DNA from: Thalassia testudinum
Lineage: Eukaryota > Streptophyta > Magnoliopsida > Alismatales > Hydrocharitaceae
Direction: 5' to 3'
Assembly (NCBI GenBank): GCA_037157565.1
Contig: JAZHRO010000002.1
Location: 31,206,501-31,270,500 of the forward strand
DNA length: 64,000 bases
The notes under the pieces: model-generated
What the model saw: the letters and a program-made list of their open reading frames with translations, nothing else
What the model was told of the DNA's origin: nothing
Database searches by the model: none
Translations under genes and position numbers: made by a program
Part shown: positions 10,781 through 21,364 of the stretch, in pieces
Layout: each line of letters begins with the position of its first letter
Numbering within the stretch: position 1 is the first letter of the stretch

Positions 10781-11106
10781 AAAAAGACATAAAATAGAGT
10801 GGAAAAGCGTAGAAAGCACCTGAATTGCGTGAATGTCAGGTCCGCTCCGAGATGAAAACTAAGAAAAACTGTATATGTGCTGAGTTTAGTGCCTTCAGCT
10901 AGGCACACTATACAAAGAAAAGAAATGAAAAATTCACAAGCGCAGGTCAGAAGCAGAATAAATAGAAGAATCCTCTGACCTATCAACAGCGGTCCACAGA
11001 TGTGGACCAGATTGTGGTGCAGACCCATCCCCCATAATCGAGAATATCTTAGGTTCTGGATAAAAATTACCCAAAACCTAAAATCAGAATGCAAGCGGGG
11101 TCGGGC

Positions 11107-12572
11107 CTACGATTTATGAGGATGCAACCCAAGACCAAAAAGTCGGGTTACAGAGAATTGAAGCTCGAAAGGATAATCGTTGAATGTGTGCTTGAGTTTG
11201 ACATCCTCGAAACAAATGTCGTAAGGGTTCTGATTTGATAGTTTCAGCTTAAAAGGAACCCTTCGACTCAATCTTCCATTTCCTCCAAAATTAACTTCCC
11301 AAATCAGAACTTCCCAGCTCCTATCCTCCTCATTCAGCATATCAAATTCCAGGACCTCTTGTATATTAATCACTCCGTCTGAAATCTCCAAGTCTAAATG
11401 ATGTGGCAGAATCAAAATTGACTTGGGTCTAATTATCTTAGAAATAGAATTATTGATAAGCTCAACTGGGTGTAACTGATAATTAGGGCATTGAATTGAT
11501 TCCTCCAGAAAATGCAATTCTGGATCCGTAATGTGTGACCTAATAAGATCAGTTTCCTCAGTTATTGGGCTATTAAATGATCTATCAGATTCCTCAGGCC
11601 CAATCGTCTCACAGAAATCATGTTCAGAAAACTCACGTGAGACTTCGTAACTTGAATCTTCACCATCAAAGAAATCAGGATCCGTATCAATGTATGTCGC
11701 AAAATCAGTTGTCACTTTTTGTTCCCAGGAGACATACATTTCCTCATAACTCGGCTCATGGATCTCAGGTGAAGAAATCATATCATTCTTAATTAGTTGC
11801 TTTAATTCAATCTGGTCAGCCTCATAACACGTGTCCCCCCCAACAGGTGCCTGAGCGGGTTCTGTCATTGGCTTTCCTAAAGAGGGTTCATCCTGGAATC
11901 ATCCCAAGATTGAATCAAAGCAACCATGAATCTCATCCTCAATTTTGCTAATTTCCCAAGTAGAAACTCACCCGGGTTCTTATCCTTAACGTCCTGGAGC
12001 CAGTCCAACAAAGACTTATTCAAATCATCAATCATTTCAATCAGGGGCTCCAATCTCTCAATGCAAGGTATTGGCTGAACTTCTAAAGATTGTATGATAT
12101 TCCTCAAGTTAGCCAGAGCCTTATCTTGAACCTGGTTAACCTGAACCAAATGATTTGGTTCAGGGTTGGGCGGGTTTGGGCTCAATGCAGGGGAATTAAC
12201 GAATTGAGATTCGTTATACCCTTCCTGAAAATAGGTCATTTCAGATTGTTCAAAAGATGGTGATGACCTAAAGGTAGTGAAATTAGAGGATGGGTAAAGA
12301 TCGGTGTATCCTTCTTGATTGTAGATCGTATTAGGTTGTGCATGAAAAGAAGACAATCTATAATCGATGTAGCTCTGAGAAGGATAGAAATCAGAATCAA
12401 AGTGTTCAGGGTTAGACCCTAAACACGGAGGTCCAGAGTTGTATCCCCAATCCGAATTATCCCAATTAACTGATGATCAATTACAGTACAAGTTGGGATA
12501 ATCGTCATGTTGAGGATAATTCACAACAGGAGGGAAAGAACGGGAATGCGTGAAATATGTGGAAGGATTCAT
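11107..12572 (-). pseudogene. Orphan ORF of the A family, copy A (about 490 codons, broken)
   Basis: I recognise no known family. The likely start is the ATG at 12572, giving MNPSTYFTHS, because all three copies align from there. The N-terminal ~110 residues are rich in Pro, Tyr, Ser, Asn and Gln (YPQHDDYP, GPPCLGSNPEHFD). Then comes a probable helical segment of about 80 residues (LANLRNIIQSLE to LRMRFMVALIQSWDD) and an acidic C-terminal half (FFDGEDSS, IGPEESDRSF, HHLDLEISDG, WEVNFGGNGR). There is no gag domain, CCHC knuckle, protease DSG/DLG or RT motif. Damage in this copy: an in-frame TGA about 31 codons in, where A3 has CAA, and loss of one C near 11890 that shifts the frame. The pieces 11877-12356 and 11107-11868 are otherwise open. 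It occupies the only coding position in the element. Confidence 0.65.
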
Positions 12573-13783
12573 GAGACACGGGAGGAAGAAAGGTTCCCTA
12601 CAATACAAACAATCAAACCTACCCTTAAATGGGTTAACCTAAAGACCTACAGACTCCCAAAACCTGTCTTGAGATAAAGGAACGATTTGATCTACTTCTG
12701 TCTATTCAATCCAACTAGTTAGAAGGAGGGACTAGGGAGAAGGTTCTTCCTTCGGTTTGCGCCTCAGGTTCCTAGTGTACCCCCCAGCCGCGATCGTTTG
12801 ACTCTGCTCCCCTAGCTAGACATCAGATTGAACAGTAGAAATAGACTAATCGAAAATAATCTCATTTTGGGTTCTAAAGAGCGAGTCCAATCCTTAAGGC
12901 CAACGTCTACTCTGTTTTATTTAGGGCTAGGTTTGAATGTGCTTTGGAATGTGATGGGCCCTTTAAATGGGTTGTGCCCTTAATGATTGATTGATTTGTG
13001 TGTGCGTGCACCACCAATGGTTTTCAAGCAAGATTATTTTTTGATGTGGTGAATTTTAAGGTTCAAATCTTGCTTAGTAGCTTTTAGGATTCAACTTTAG
13101 GTGTTTTCAATCAAGTTTCATTAGCACACCAGGTTTTGCAAGCACAGGTGAAGATATTTTCCTTTAAAGCTTAAAAAGAATGTGGAGTGCCTGGTAAATC
13201 CCTAAGAGTTGAACCTAATTGGCAGCTACTTGATGAGTTGATTTTATTTGAAGTGGTGCGACCCAAACAACTCAAATAATTGGCCTGATGCACCACTTAA
13301 TTAGGCACACAAATGATTACCTAATCGGATTTCTACTCAATTATGTGTTGCTTTATGTGTACCGGTTCCACAGATCAGAACCTGGTTGAGTAGAAACAAA
13401 TTAATTCGGTTAAGTGCCTTTGAATGTGGGTGTACGTTGTGTGTTTGTTGAAAATTGCCCCACAAAATTATCTTTTTGTTTTTTTTTTGTTTTTTATATA
13501 AATGAAGGTGGAATGAATGTGAGTGAGAATCCAAACAACCAAACTATTCCTAGGATTTATACAAACACCTAGGTTAATTGGAATTTGGATTCAATGTGGC
13601 GAATGAAATCTATGGAGGGGGAAAGAATGGGGGATAACTTACAAAACCCTCCACAACACTTTACTCCAATCTACCGCTTTTGCTCGTCTCAAAAGAGTAC
13701 CTGCAATTATAATAAGAAAGGAGAAAAGTGAGGTAAATGATTTGTAAGTTACAAAACGTGAAGAGAAATCAAAGATCGTCGCC
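12573..13783 (-). other. 5' leader of A
   Basis: This is the non-coding leader between the primer-binding site and the orphan ORF. It contains the conserved leader box (12715-12840) also present in A2, A3, D, F and G and, in diverged form, E. A T-rich run is at 13470-13500. No coding sequence is credible. Confidence 0.6.
12715..12840 (-). other. Conserved leader box, copy A
   Basis: On the minus strand the order is GATGTCTAGCTAGGGGAG, GTCAAACGATC, GGCTGGGGGGTACACTAGG, GCGCAAACC, then GAAGGAAGAACCTTC, which forms a 5-bp stem with an AAGAA loop. The order is kept in elements with unrelated coding regions. A packaging or translation signal is a reasonable guess but unproven. Confidence 0.55.
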
Positions 13784-13801
13784 TCCCCGGCAATGGCGCC
13801 A
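13784..13801 (-). other. tRNA-Asp primer-binding site of A
   Basis: The minus strand reads TGGCGCCATTGCCGGGGA, one base different from the E/A2 form TGGCGCCGTTGCCGGGGA, which is complementary to the 3' end of plant tRNA-Asp. Three bases separate it from the LTR. Confidence 0.85.
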
Positions 13802-14631
13802 AAATGTTGAACGTGCGAATCGCTACGCTAACGTGTTTGGTTTTGGAAAACCTGTCGTTGTAGCTTGAAAGCGAAGAATTCGTGTTCAACAAATAAAATT
13901 TATACCGAAATTGAAATTCCGGGTCGAACACAGGGAGGCGGACGTTTGATTTAAAAACTACGCGTTTCTTTTTATTTGTCACGAAGTAATTCAATTTAAA
14001 ACTATCTAATTATTTACAATAAATAGAAGAGAGAGAGAGAGGGGGTAAGAGAGAGAGAGTATTACACATGGAAATCAAAATGAGATGTAGAATAAACAAA
14101 GAATTTATCATTAAGGAGATTGCTCATTACAACTAGAAAGCATAAAACAATTACACTAGAAAGCGATAAATTTACTCTAGAAAGCATTAAAAGAATGGAG
14201 GGAGAAACGTCCTCCTCGACGATCGCTTGGAGGACGAGCAGAACTACTCTAGAAAGCAGTAAATCTATGCTAGAAAGCAGTAAAAAGATTAGGGTGAGAG
14301 AAATCCTCCTCGACGGTCGCTTGGAGGACGAGCCGGACGGGACGACGCTTGGACGAAGGAGGACGAAGCAGGACGAAGGAGGACGAAGTAGAAGAACGGG
14401 AATGGAGCAACACGCCGTCGTCATCGCGGGATTCACTTCCGAAGGGGGACGAAAATTTGGACTTTATCTCGCGAGAAGCATCCCGGGTGTGGGACAAGCT
14501 TCTCTTGAGCTTTGGAGAGGTAGAGAAGAGAAGGAAGGGATGAGAATTTCGTATGGAGGGGGTCTCCTTTTATAGTTGAAAGGAGTGGGGGCAAAATGGT
14601 CATTACAACTTTAAAATAATAAATGAGGGGT

Positions 14632-14661
14632 CTTTAGTGACGGATAAATCCGTCACTAAAG
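14632..14661 (-). promoter_or_regulatory. TGACG inverted palindrome (A 5' LTR)
   Basis: Same arms as at 8586 (CTTTAGTGACGGAT and ATCCGTCACTAAAG, spacer AA), 57 nt upstream of the TATA box in the LTR sense. Confidence 0.6.
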
Positions 14662-14940
14662 CCCCCAACGTGGGCGTAGCTCCCGCGCCCACGCGCGCCT
14701 CCTCAGCTGCCCACTTCTTCAATGCCCACGCACATTCATCAGATCTCATTCGTCTGATCGCGAGATCGGACGGCTTAAGATGCATCTTCACCCGCTCGCT
14801 GTGCACCCGCCTGGCGCGTGCGATCGTGCATCCATGCCGCGCGTTCAATCGTGCGTGATCTCGATTGAGCGCAGACGACCGTTCGATCAAGATCCAACGC
14901 CCGCCCATGCTCGCTCGCTTGTGCCTTCCTCCCCTTCGCT

Positions 14941-15000
14941 GCAGCTCGAACCTCGCCCGCAGCTCGCGTAAGCGCTCTCGACCGCTGCGCTACGAGGCGC
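14941..15000 (-). other. tRNA-like segment in U3 of A 5' LTR
   Basis: On the minus strand GTAGCGCAGCGGTCGAGAGC (A-box-like) is followed by GAGGTTCGAGCTG (B-box-like). It is the sister of 8889-8955, with a slightly better A box and a weaker B box. Confidence 0.5.
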
Positions 15001-15602
15001 AGATGGTTGAGCGGGCACTTTTAAGCACGGCTGACCACAGCCGTTGGATCGAGATCCAATGGCGGAGAGGGAACGGGTGCAGGGTCTTCAGAGATTGCAT
15101 GCGGCCATTTGGGCGACCGAGATGGCGCCACGTGGTGCCATCTTGGCCGTCCATCTTCTGGATGTTGTAGATGGTGCCACGGATGTTGGATTGACTCGAT
15201 TTTTGCATTGTTGGGCTGCGATCGTCGATCCGAATTCATCCCTGTGGTTGGATTTGTCATTTGAAGTGCGGATTTACACCCATCCTGGCCCTTGATCTTC
15301 TAGGGTTCCTCGGTCACTATCTGATGCTACGGATGCCTGATTAGGGCGATCTTGGAGTCGTTGAACTCTAATCGTCACCCTGATCACATCCATACGGTTG
15401 GATCTTTGATCTGAGGCCCCGATAAAATGTTTTCCCTATCCAAGCACATAAAAGGAGACAATTAAACTTCATTTTATTCAAACTACTCTAAATGCAAGAT
15501 GATGCATGTTATGCAATATTTATATCATGAAATGCAATCCTATGCTTAAGAACATGCATAAATAGACATCTTAAGTAGTGTAAATGTGTTTACATCACTT
15601 GG

Positions 15603-16196
15603 CGGACATCATTTTGAAGGAACATAGCAAGGAAGGAGTTGGAGAGCTCTTTTCAAGTCTAGGAGCCACTAAGCTTGGAGCAAGGACTCTCTTCTTCACC
15701 AACATCATCAGGATAACTAGTGTTTTTAATTTTATACCTTGATATTTTGTAGGAAAATAATTCCTCTATTAGGATTTTTGTAAAACATTTTCTTTTCCTA
15801 ATTACAAAAGTTGCCTTTCTCTTGTATGATTGTTTTCTTGCTTTTATAGTACCTTTTTCACCCCCTTTCTCTAATTACCCTATGCCTCCACATGCCTAGG
15901 GCGAGCTTAGAGAGAGGAGTTAATTGTCACCATAGTGTTAGTGTAGTGAATTAGGTGTTAGTCTCTTTCCTGCTATCTACTTTGCGTGTTTCCCGTTATT
16001 GCAAAATCAAACAAAAATCATATATAAAAAAATATAAAAAGAAAGTTGATTTCCGTTTTCAATTAAGAGATTTATAGTTGCAACAATTGCCTCTGTGGAC
16101 AACCCTAGATACTTCCCTATCTAGGTTTACAAATGTAAGAGTTGATCGATTTTATGCGTTACGACATATTTTACAAACGACGTAAAGTCCATATCA
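15603..16196 (+). repeat. H 5' LTR, R/U5 fragment
   Basis: This is the continuation of 7089-7768 after element A. It matches B solo LTR sequence up to its end (GCAAGGAAGGAGTTG, CTTGGAGCAAGG). A U5 hairpin, CCTAGATA with TATCTAGG around 6 nt, lies at about 16108-16129. The LTR is taken to end at ATATCA, six bases before the primer-binding site. Confidence 0.75.
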
Positions 16197-16201
16197 TGTT
16201 T

Positions 16202-16219
16202 TAGCGCCGTTGCCGAGGA
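16202..16219 (+). other. Primer-binding site of H
   Basis: TAGCGCCGTTGCCGAGGA differs at two positions from TGGCGCCGTTGCCGGGGA. It is followed by GGC as in the other elements. Confidence 0.7.
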
Positions 16220-17878
16220 GGCATGGCTTTGCATTCATTTAGTCTCTTGCTTGATAAGTTGATCTCATCGCCTTGTCTTTCTCTCTCTTGTGTGTACAGG
16301 AACTACATGAAGAAAGCGGGATTTGGGAAGGAAGAGCTTGCAATTCCTTGTCTTCCCGCGAAAATTCAGGTTGGTTCCTCTTTCTAGTCACACATAGCCA
16401 TAAAAACTATCAAAACACATTAAACTTGACTTCCAAGATCTTAAACAATTAAGTTAATTGGAGTGGTTTCATTTAAAATTCAATTGATTGCTTGTTTGCA
16501 TCATTAAATACCACTCCACTTCAAGTGTTGGTAGTCTGATTTTCGAATCCATACTTCTATCTAGAGTTCAAAGATCAATTTCCAACACCACAAGCTTCTA
16601 AAAATCTTGAATTTTCACCCAGTGATTCCAAATCAAGTGAGGAACATCTGTTCCAAATTTCATAGCAATTGGATTTGTATAAGATTTTAAAAAGTTCACG
16701 GACTATACAGGGGTCTTCTCCTCTAATCTTACTATTTGGTACTGTCTATGAATTTTAAGAATTTTTGTAATCATCAAATTTTTGTGAAATTTAGATTTTT
16801 AGAATCCTTGTGAAATTCTACATATCATATAAAATTACAAAAATTTTATGAGGCCAGTGGTGGTACTGAAAAGTCCAAAATATCCTTGGGTATCATTTAT
16901 GGACTCTAATATCATCACAAAGAAAAATTCTATAAAAATATCAAACAAATTCCTAAATTCTCAAAAAAATATTTTTTGGAATTCTTGTTTGATTTAACTT
17001 ATAGTAGTGGTGTTGCTTGCATTGTTGGACCACTACTTAAATTGAAAGTTTAAAACAAACTCATTAATAGTTAAATTTTTGCTTAGGATTTAATTGATTA
17101 GGGTTTCTTTTCATTTCTAGAAACCAACAAATTAAAGGAAATTTATCTTCACCAATACAAATTGATTTTTTATTATTTATGGAATATCAAACTTGTTTGA
17201 AACCGTAAAAAGAAAATCCTAAAATACACTAAGCTAAATCAAATTCTAAAAGCAGGAAAATAAACAAAAATTGTGTGACAACTTATTTGCTATTGGAATC
17301 ACTTTCCAATGTTGCACACACTAAAAAATTAAAATAGCAGGCCATTACCCAAATCAACGCCCTCCACATTCCATGTGCACTTTAGTCTCCTAGACATAAC
17401 TAAAAATTGTAGTAATTTGACCCCTAAGGTTTCATCAACTTAGGCTTACTATCTAGGTCTTAAGTTTTCTCTAGTTAATATCAATTCTATCATCTATATC
17501 TGGTGTCAGGCTGAGAGGCCATGTCAAACAACCAGGCATGGGTTTGCACAACTCCCTGGGGATTTTCCTGGGAAATGCTTGAGCCCAAACCTCTCCTTAT
17601 GCAACTTGGTCAAATTTGTTGATAGAATGGGTATTCACTATTGATTTCTTATTTTCTAGGTAGATCAAGTCTTAGGTTAATTTTTAGGGAGTCACATTTA
17701 AGTAGGTCTAGAATTTTGTTTGATTGATTGCACGCTTTCTCTCATCACCATCTCTTCTCCTCCCCTCTCGTTCTTCCATTTTATGCACGGGTGACGGTCT
17801 CAAAATCCGCACTTGGAGGGACCATTTGATTGTGCCCCCCGTGCAGAAAGATCGCTTTTTCCATCTTCTTCTAAAAAA
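16220..17878 (+). other. H 5' leader
   Basis: AT-rich non-coding leader. It includes the region around 17400-17530 where other elements carry the conserved leader box, but only fragments are recognisable here (GTCAAACAACCAGGCATGGG). I see no credible coding sequence. Confidence 0.5.
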
Positions 17879-18307
17879 ATGGAAAATCAACAAAACAAGT
17901 CCACTAACCCTTCCACTTCCACCTTTAATCCCACTTATAATCCTAATTCTGACCCTTCCACCCAAAACCCCCCCACCTTTGACTTCCCACATTTGGAGTT
18001 TCCTAATGCTGATTTGCCTCAATCACAACATCAAGCCCCCCCGCCTGATCTATACACCTTGATGGTTGAGCAAATTGCTCAACTTAATGCCAATCAACAA
18101 GTATGGACTAGGAATATCCAAAACCTAGCCAACCATAGGCCAAACCCACCACCCCATCAGCAGCCTGTTGTTCCTCTAAAAGAGTTTTATGATCCTTCCT
18201 ATTATAAGGAATGACCAGGGGTGGTTATACTTGAAGGGGACTTTGAGATCAAGCCGGCTGTTCTGAACCTAATTAAACATTTCCATGGCCTTTCTAAGGA
18301 AGACCCA
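17879..18307 (+). pseudogene. gag: H gag, N-terminal fragment
   Basis: The start is the ATG at 17879 (MENQQNKST). It begins a Pro/Asn/Gln-rich N-terminus, followed by QIAQLNANQQVW and LKEFYDPSYYKE, the equivalent of DFYDPSNYGE in G. An in-frame TGA at 18212-18214 breaks the frame, after which the homologous VLNLIKHFHGLSKEDP continues. The gene is then cut by element D at 18307. In gag of G, F and E the equivalent sequence goes on as DPFQHLE. Gag would form the particle, but only the N-terminal part is left. Confidence 0.8.
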
Positions 18308-19600
18308 TGGTGTGCGTACATATAAATAGCCAAAAATGTTTATTAATGCAGGTTCTTAGTATCATATTAGCATCTTGCATTGTAAATATTGCATAACATG
18401 CATAATCATGCATTTAGGTCAAATTGTATAAATTTTATAGTAATTGTCTCCTTTTATGGCCAGGGATAGGACTACTTTTAATCAGGGCTTCGGATGGAAG
18501 ATCCAACCATACGGATCTGATTAGGGCTACGACGGGAGTTCAACGACTCCAAGATCGCCCTGATCGGACATCCGTAGCACTAGGTATAGTCTGAGGAAGC
18601 TCAGAGATCAAGGGCCAAGATGGTGTCAATCTACACTTCAGACGACAAATCCGACCGCATGGATGGGTTCGGATTGACAATCGCAGATTAACGACTCAAA
18701 AATTGGTCCAACCCGACATCCATGACACCATCTACAACACAGAAGATGGACGGCTAAGATGACACCACGTGGTGCCATCTCAGCCGTCCAATTAGCCCAA
18801 AGACCCACCGCTGCATTTCAAAGGACTCTCCATCGCCCAATCCTAGCCGTTGGATCTTGATCCAACGGCCAGGATTTACTCAAACGCTCCCGCTTTCATC
18901 TTCATAAGGAAAAAGGCGCGGATGATCTGGGCCGTTGGATCTCAATCGAACGACCATGGTCATTCGTGCAGAAAATCATCCGCATGCCTCAAACGCATAG
19001 TGGGCGAGCATCTCTACGCGAGGCGTAGGGTGCGCATTTGAAACGCGGCGTGCCCCAAATCAACTGAGGATGCGAGTGCGGGCTCAATTGAGCCGTTGGA
19101 TGGCAGGCGTGCAGTGTAGATGTGGGAGACGTGGCTACACTAGAGCGCGTGGATCACCTACGGTTGATCTAACGAGCGTCTGAAGACTCCATTACACGCA
19201 CAGGCGCGCGGTTATACAAAGCTGAAGCGAGTAAGGAGAGATCTGAGATGTTCGATCTCGCGATCAGACATCTGAGATTGCTTGGACGTGCACTTGCGTT
19301 TGGTGTGCAGGAGAGGAGGTGTGCACGGCGCACGCACACATCGCCTGCGATAGGTCTTTAGTGATGAATAAATCCATCACTAAAGACTTGATTTTAATGT
19401 TTTTGAATATGTAATGATGAAATTGCGCCCAATCCTTGCAACTATAAAAGGAGACCCCTACCCTACGAAATTCTCATCCCTTGCTTCACCTCTCTCCCTC
19501 TCCAAAGCTCTAGAGAAGCTTGTCCCACACCTGGGATGCTCCTTTAGAGCCAAATCCAATGTTTTCTCGCCCCTGTTTTGGAAGTGGATCTCACGATGAC
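18308..19600 (+). repeat. D 5' LTR, left part
   Basis: The start resembles the reverse of G's LTR end (TGATGTGCATACAT). It contains a GCCGTTGGATC/GATCCAACGGC palindrome (18846-18869), a TGACG-type palindrome degraded to CTTTAGTGATGAAT (19356-19385), and TATA at 19443-19450. It ends with ATGAC (19596-19600), the A2 target duplication, and resumes at 27385. Confidence 0.85.
19443..19450 (+). promoter_or_regulatory. TATA box of D LTR
   Basis: TATAAAAG within GCAACTATAAAAGGAGACC, the same context as in the A and G LTRs, 57 nt after the upstream palindrome. Confidence 0.65.
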
Positions 19601-20423
19601 TGTTGAACGCTACGAATCTACGCTAACGTGTTCGAGTTTGGAAAACCTGTCGTTGTAGTTCAAAAGCGAAGGATTCGTGTTCAACAAATAAAATTTATAC
19701 CGAAATTAAAATTCCGGGTCGAACACAGGGAGGCGGACGTTTGATTTAAAAACTTCGCGTTTCTTTTTATTTGTCACGAAGTAATTTATTGTAAAACTAT
19801 CTAAGTATCTACAACAAATAGAAGAGAGAGAGGGTAAGAGAGAGAGAGAGAATATTACACATAGAAATCAAAATGAGATGTAGAATAGATAGAGAATGTA
19901 TCATTAAGAAGACTATTCATTACAACTAGAAAGCATAAAACAATTACACTAGAAAGTGATAAATTTACTCTAGAAAGCATTAAAAGAATGGAGGGAGAAA
20001 TGTCCTCCTCGACGATCGCTCGGAGGACGAATAGACTACTCTAGAAAGCAGTAAATCTATACTAGAAAGTAGAAAAAAGAATAGGGAGAGAGAAATCCTC
20101 CTCGACGGTCGCTTGGAGGACGAGTCGGACGGGACGACGCCTGGATGAAGGAGGACGAAGCGGGACAAAGGAGGACGAAGCAGAAGAACGGGAACGGAGC
20201 AGCACGCCGTCGTCGTCGCGGGATCCACTTCCGAAGGGGGACGAAAATTTGGACTTTATCTCATGAGAAGCATCCCGGGTGTGGGACAAGCTTCTCTTGA
20301 GCTTTGGAGAGGTAGAGAGGAGAAAGAAGGGATGAGAATTTCGTATGGAGGGGGTCTCCTTTTATAGTTGCAAGGAGTGGAGGCAAAATGGATATTACAA
20401 CTTCAAAATAATAAAAGAGGGGT

Positions 20424-20453
20424 CTTTAGTGACGGATAAATCCGTCACTAAAG
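20424..20453 (-). promoter_or_regulatory. TGACG inverted palindrome (A2 3' LTR)
   Basis: CTTTAGTGACGGAT and ATCCGTCACTAAAG around AA. The sister LTR at 26430 has changed both arms together. Confidence 0.6.
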
Positions 20454-20700
20454 CCCCCAACGTAGGCGTCGTGGGCGGCTTGCGCGGGCCTCCTCGCCTG
20501 CTCGCGCGCTCAACGGCTTGCCGTCCGATCGCGAGATCGGATGGCTTAAGTCGCGCCTTCACCCGTTGCATTGCACGCCCGCTCGCGTGCGATCGCGCGT
20601 TACGCGCGGGCGTGGGTGAGCGCGTCATCCTGATTGAGCACGCGAGGCCGTTGGATCACGATCGTGCGGTCGATCGGAGGCGTGCCACCGCTCCAATTTC

Positions 20701-20769
20701 AGCGTGGCGAGGCTCGAACCCGCGTCCCCCCTTCGCGTTAGAGCGCTTGACCAACGCGCTGGGGTCGCG
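20701..20769 (-). other. tRNA-like segment in U3 of A2 3' LTR
   Basis: On the minus strand GCGTTGGTCAAGCGCTCTAA (A-box and D-arm-like) is followed by CGCGGGTTCGAGCCTCGCC, a strong B box (GGTTCGAGCC). It is the best-preserved T-arm among the A copies. Confidence 0.55.
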
Positions 20770-21364
20770 TTTATGTCGAGCGCCTGACTTCAGCGCGGGT
20801 GTGTCGCAGCCGTTGGATCTTAATCCAACGATGGGGAAAGGCAGATGCGGAGACTGCCGAGATTGCGTGCGACCGTTTGGGCGGCCGAGATGGCACCACG
20901 TGGCGCCTTCTTGGCCGTCCATCTTTTGGAAGTTGTAGATGGTGCCACGGATATCGGATTGACTCGATTTTTGTGTCGTTGGCTGCGATCGTAGATCCGA
21001 ATTCATCGGTGCGATTGGATTTGTCATCTGAAGTGCAGATTTACACTATCCTGGCCCTTGATCTTCTAGGGTTCCCGGGTCACTATCTGATGCTATGGAT
21101 GCCTGATTAGGGCGATCTTGGAGTCGTTGAACTCCAGTCGTCGCCCTGATCACATCCATATGGTTGGATCTTTGATCCAAGGCCCCGATTAAATGTTTGC
21201 CCTGTCCAAGCACATAAAAGGAGACAATTAACCTCCATTTTATTCAAACTACTCTAAATGCAAGGATGATGCATGTTATGCAATATTTATATCATGAAAT
21301 GCAATCCTACGCTTAAGAACATGCAAAAATAGACATTTTAAGTAGTGTAATTGTGTTTACATCA

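Larger units (their letters stand above)
9532..11100 (-). other. A 3' non-coding region
   Basis: Read right to left it holds a post-coding box (near 10860-10890, GGCACTAAACTCAGC type), the central purine tract with hairpin (10741-10780), two stem-loop units (10291-10350 and 10089-10155), and the polypurine tract. T-rich tracts lie at 9720-9770 and 10165-10235. A hydrophobic open frame at 10771-11094 (minus) crosses the conserved non-coding box and is doubtful as a gene. Confidence 0.65.
7769..15597 (-). mobile_element. Element A: complete non-autonomous LTR element, minus strand
   Basis: Two LTRs (7769-9519 and 13805-15597) bound a 4.3-kb interior that has a tRNA-Asp primer-binding site next to the right LTR and a polypurine tract next to the left one, so the element reads right to left. 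The 5-bp target duplication CTTGG is exact at 7764-7768 and 15598-15602. The interior holds one degenerate orphan ORF and conserved non-coding boxes but no gag, protease, RT, RNase H or integrase. It sits inside element H's 5' LTR. Confidence 0.93.
13805..15597 (-). repeat. 5' LTR of A
   Basis: It runs from TGTTGAACGTG to TTTACATCA and is followed by the target duplication CTTGG. It is clearly the sister of 7769-9519 with scattered substitutions and small indels. It contains the TATA box (14567-14574), the TGACG palindrome (14632-14661), the CCGTCTGATC-type palindrome near 14750, and the tRNA-like segment (14941-15000). Confidence 0.93.
7089..18307 (+). mobile_element. Element H: 5' portion of an Athila-like element (host of P, A and D)
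   Basis: H is recognised from LTR pieces at 7089-7768 and 15603-16196, a primer-binding site, a leader and the start of gag. Its LTR matches the B+ and B- solo LTRs (TTGGCGCC-type U3, TATA, CTTGGAGCAAGG segment, CCTAGATA/TATCTAGG hairpin in U5). P truncates the LTR on the left, A splits it, and D interrupts gag at 18307. The first part of the LTR lies left of the window, and the rest of gag and pol were not found. Confidence 0.8.
19601..21364 (-). repeat. 3' LTR of A2
   Basis: It runs from TGTTGAACGCTACG to TTTACATCA. It contains the TGACG palindrome (20424-20453), the tRNA-like segment (20701-20769), CCGTCCGATC palindromes near 20520, and a TATA box near 20358. The polypurine tract GGCATGGGGGTA (minus) follows at 21365-21376. 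Confidence 0.95.
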
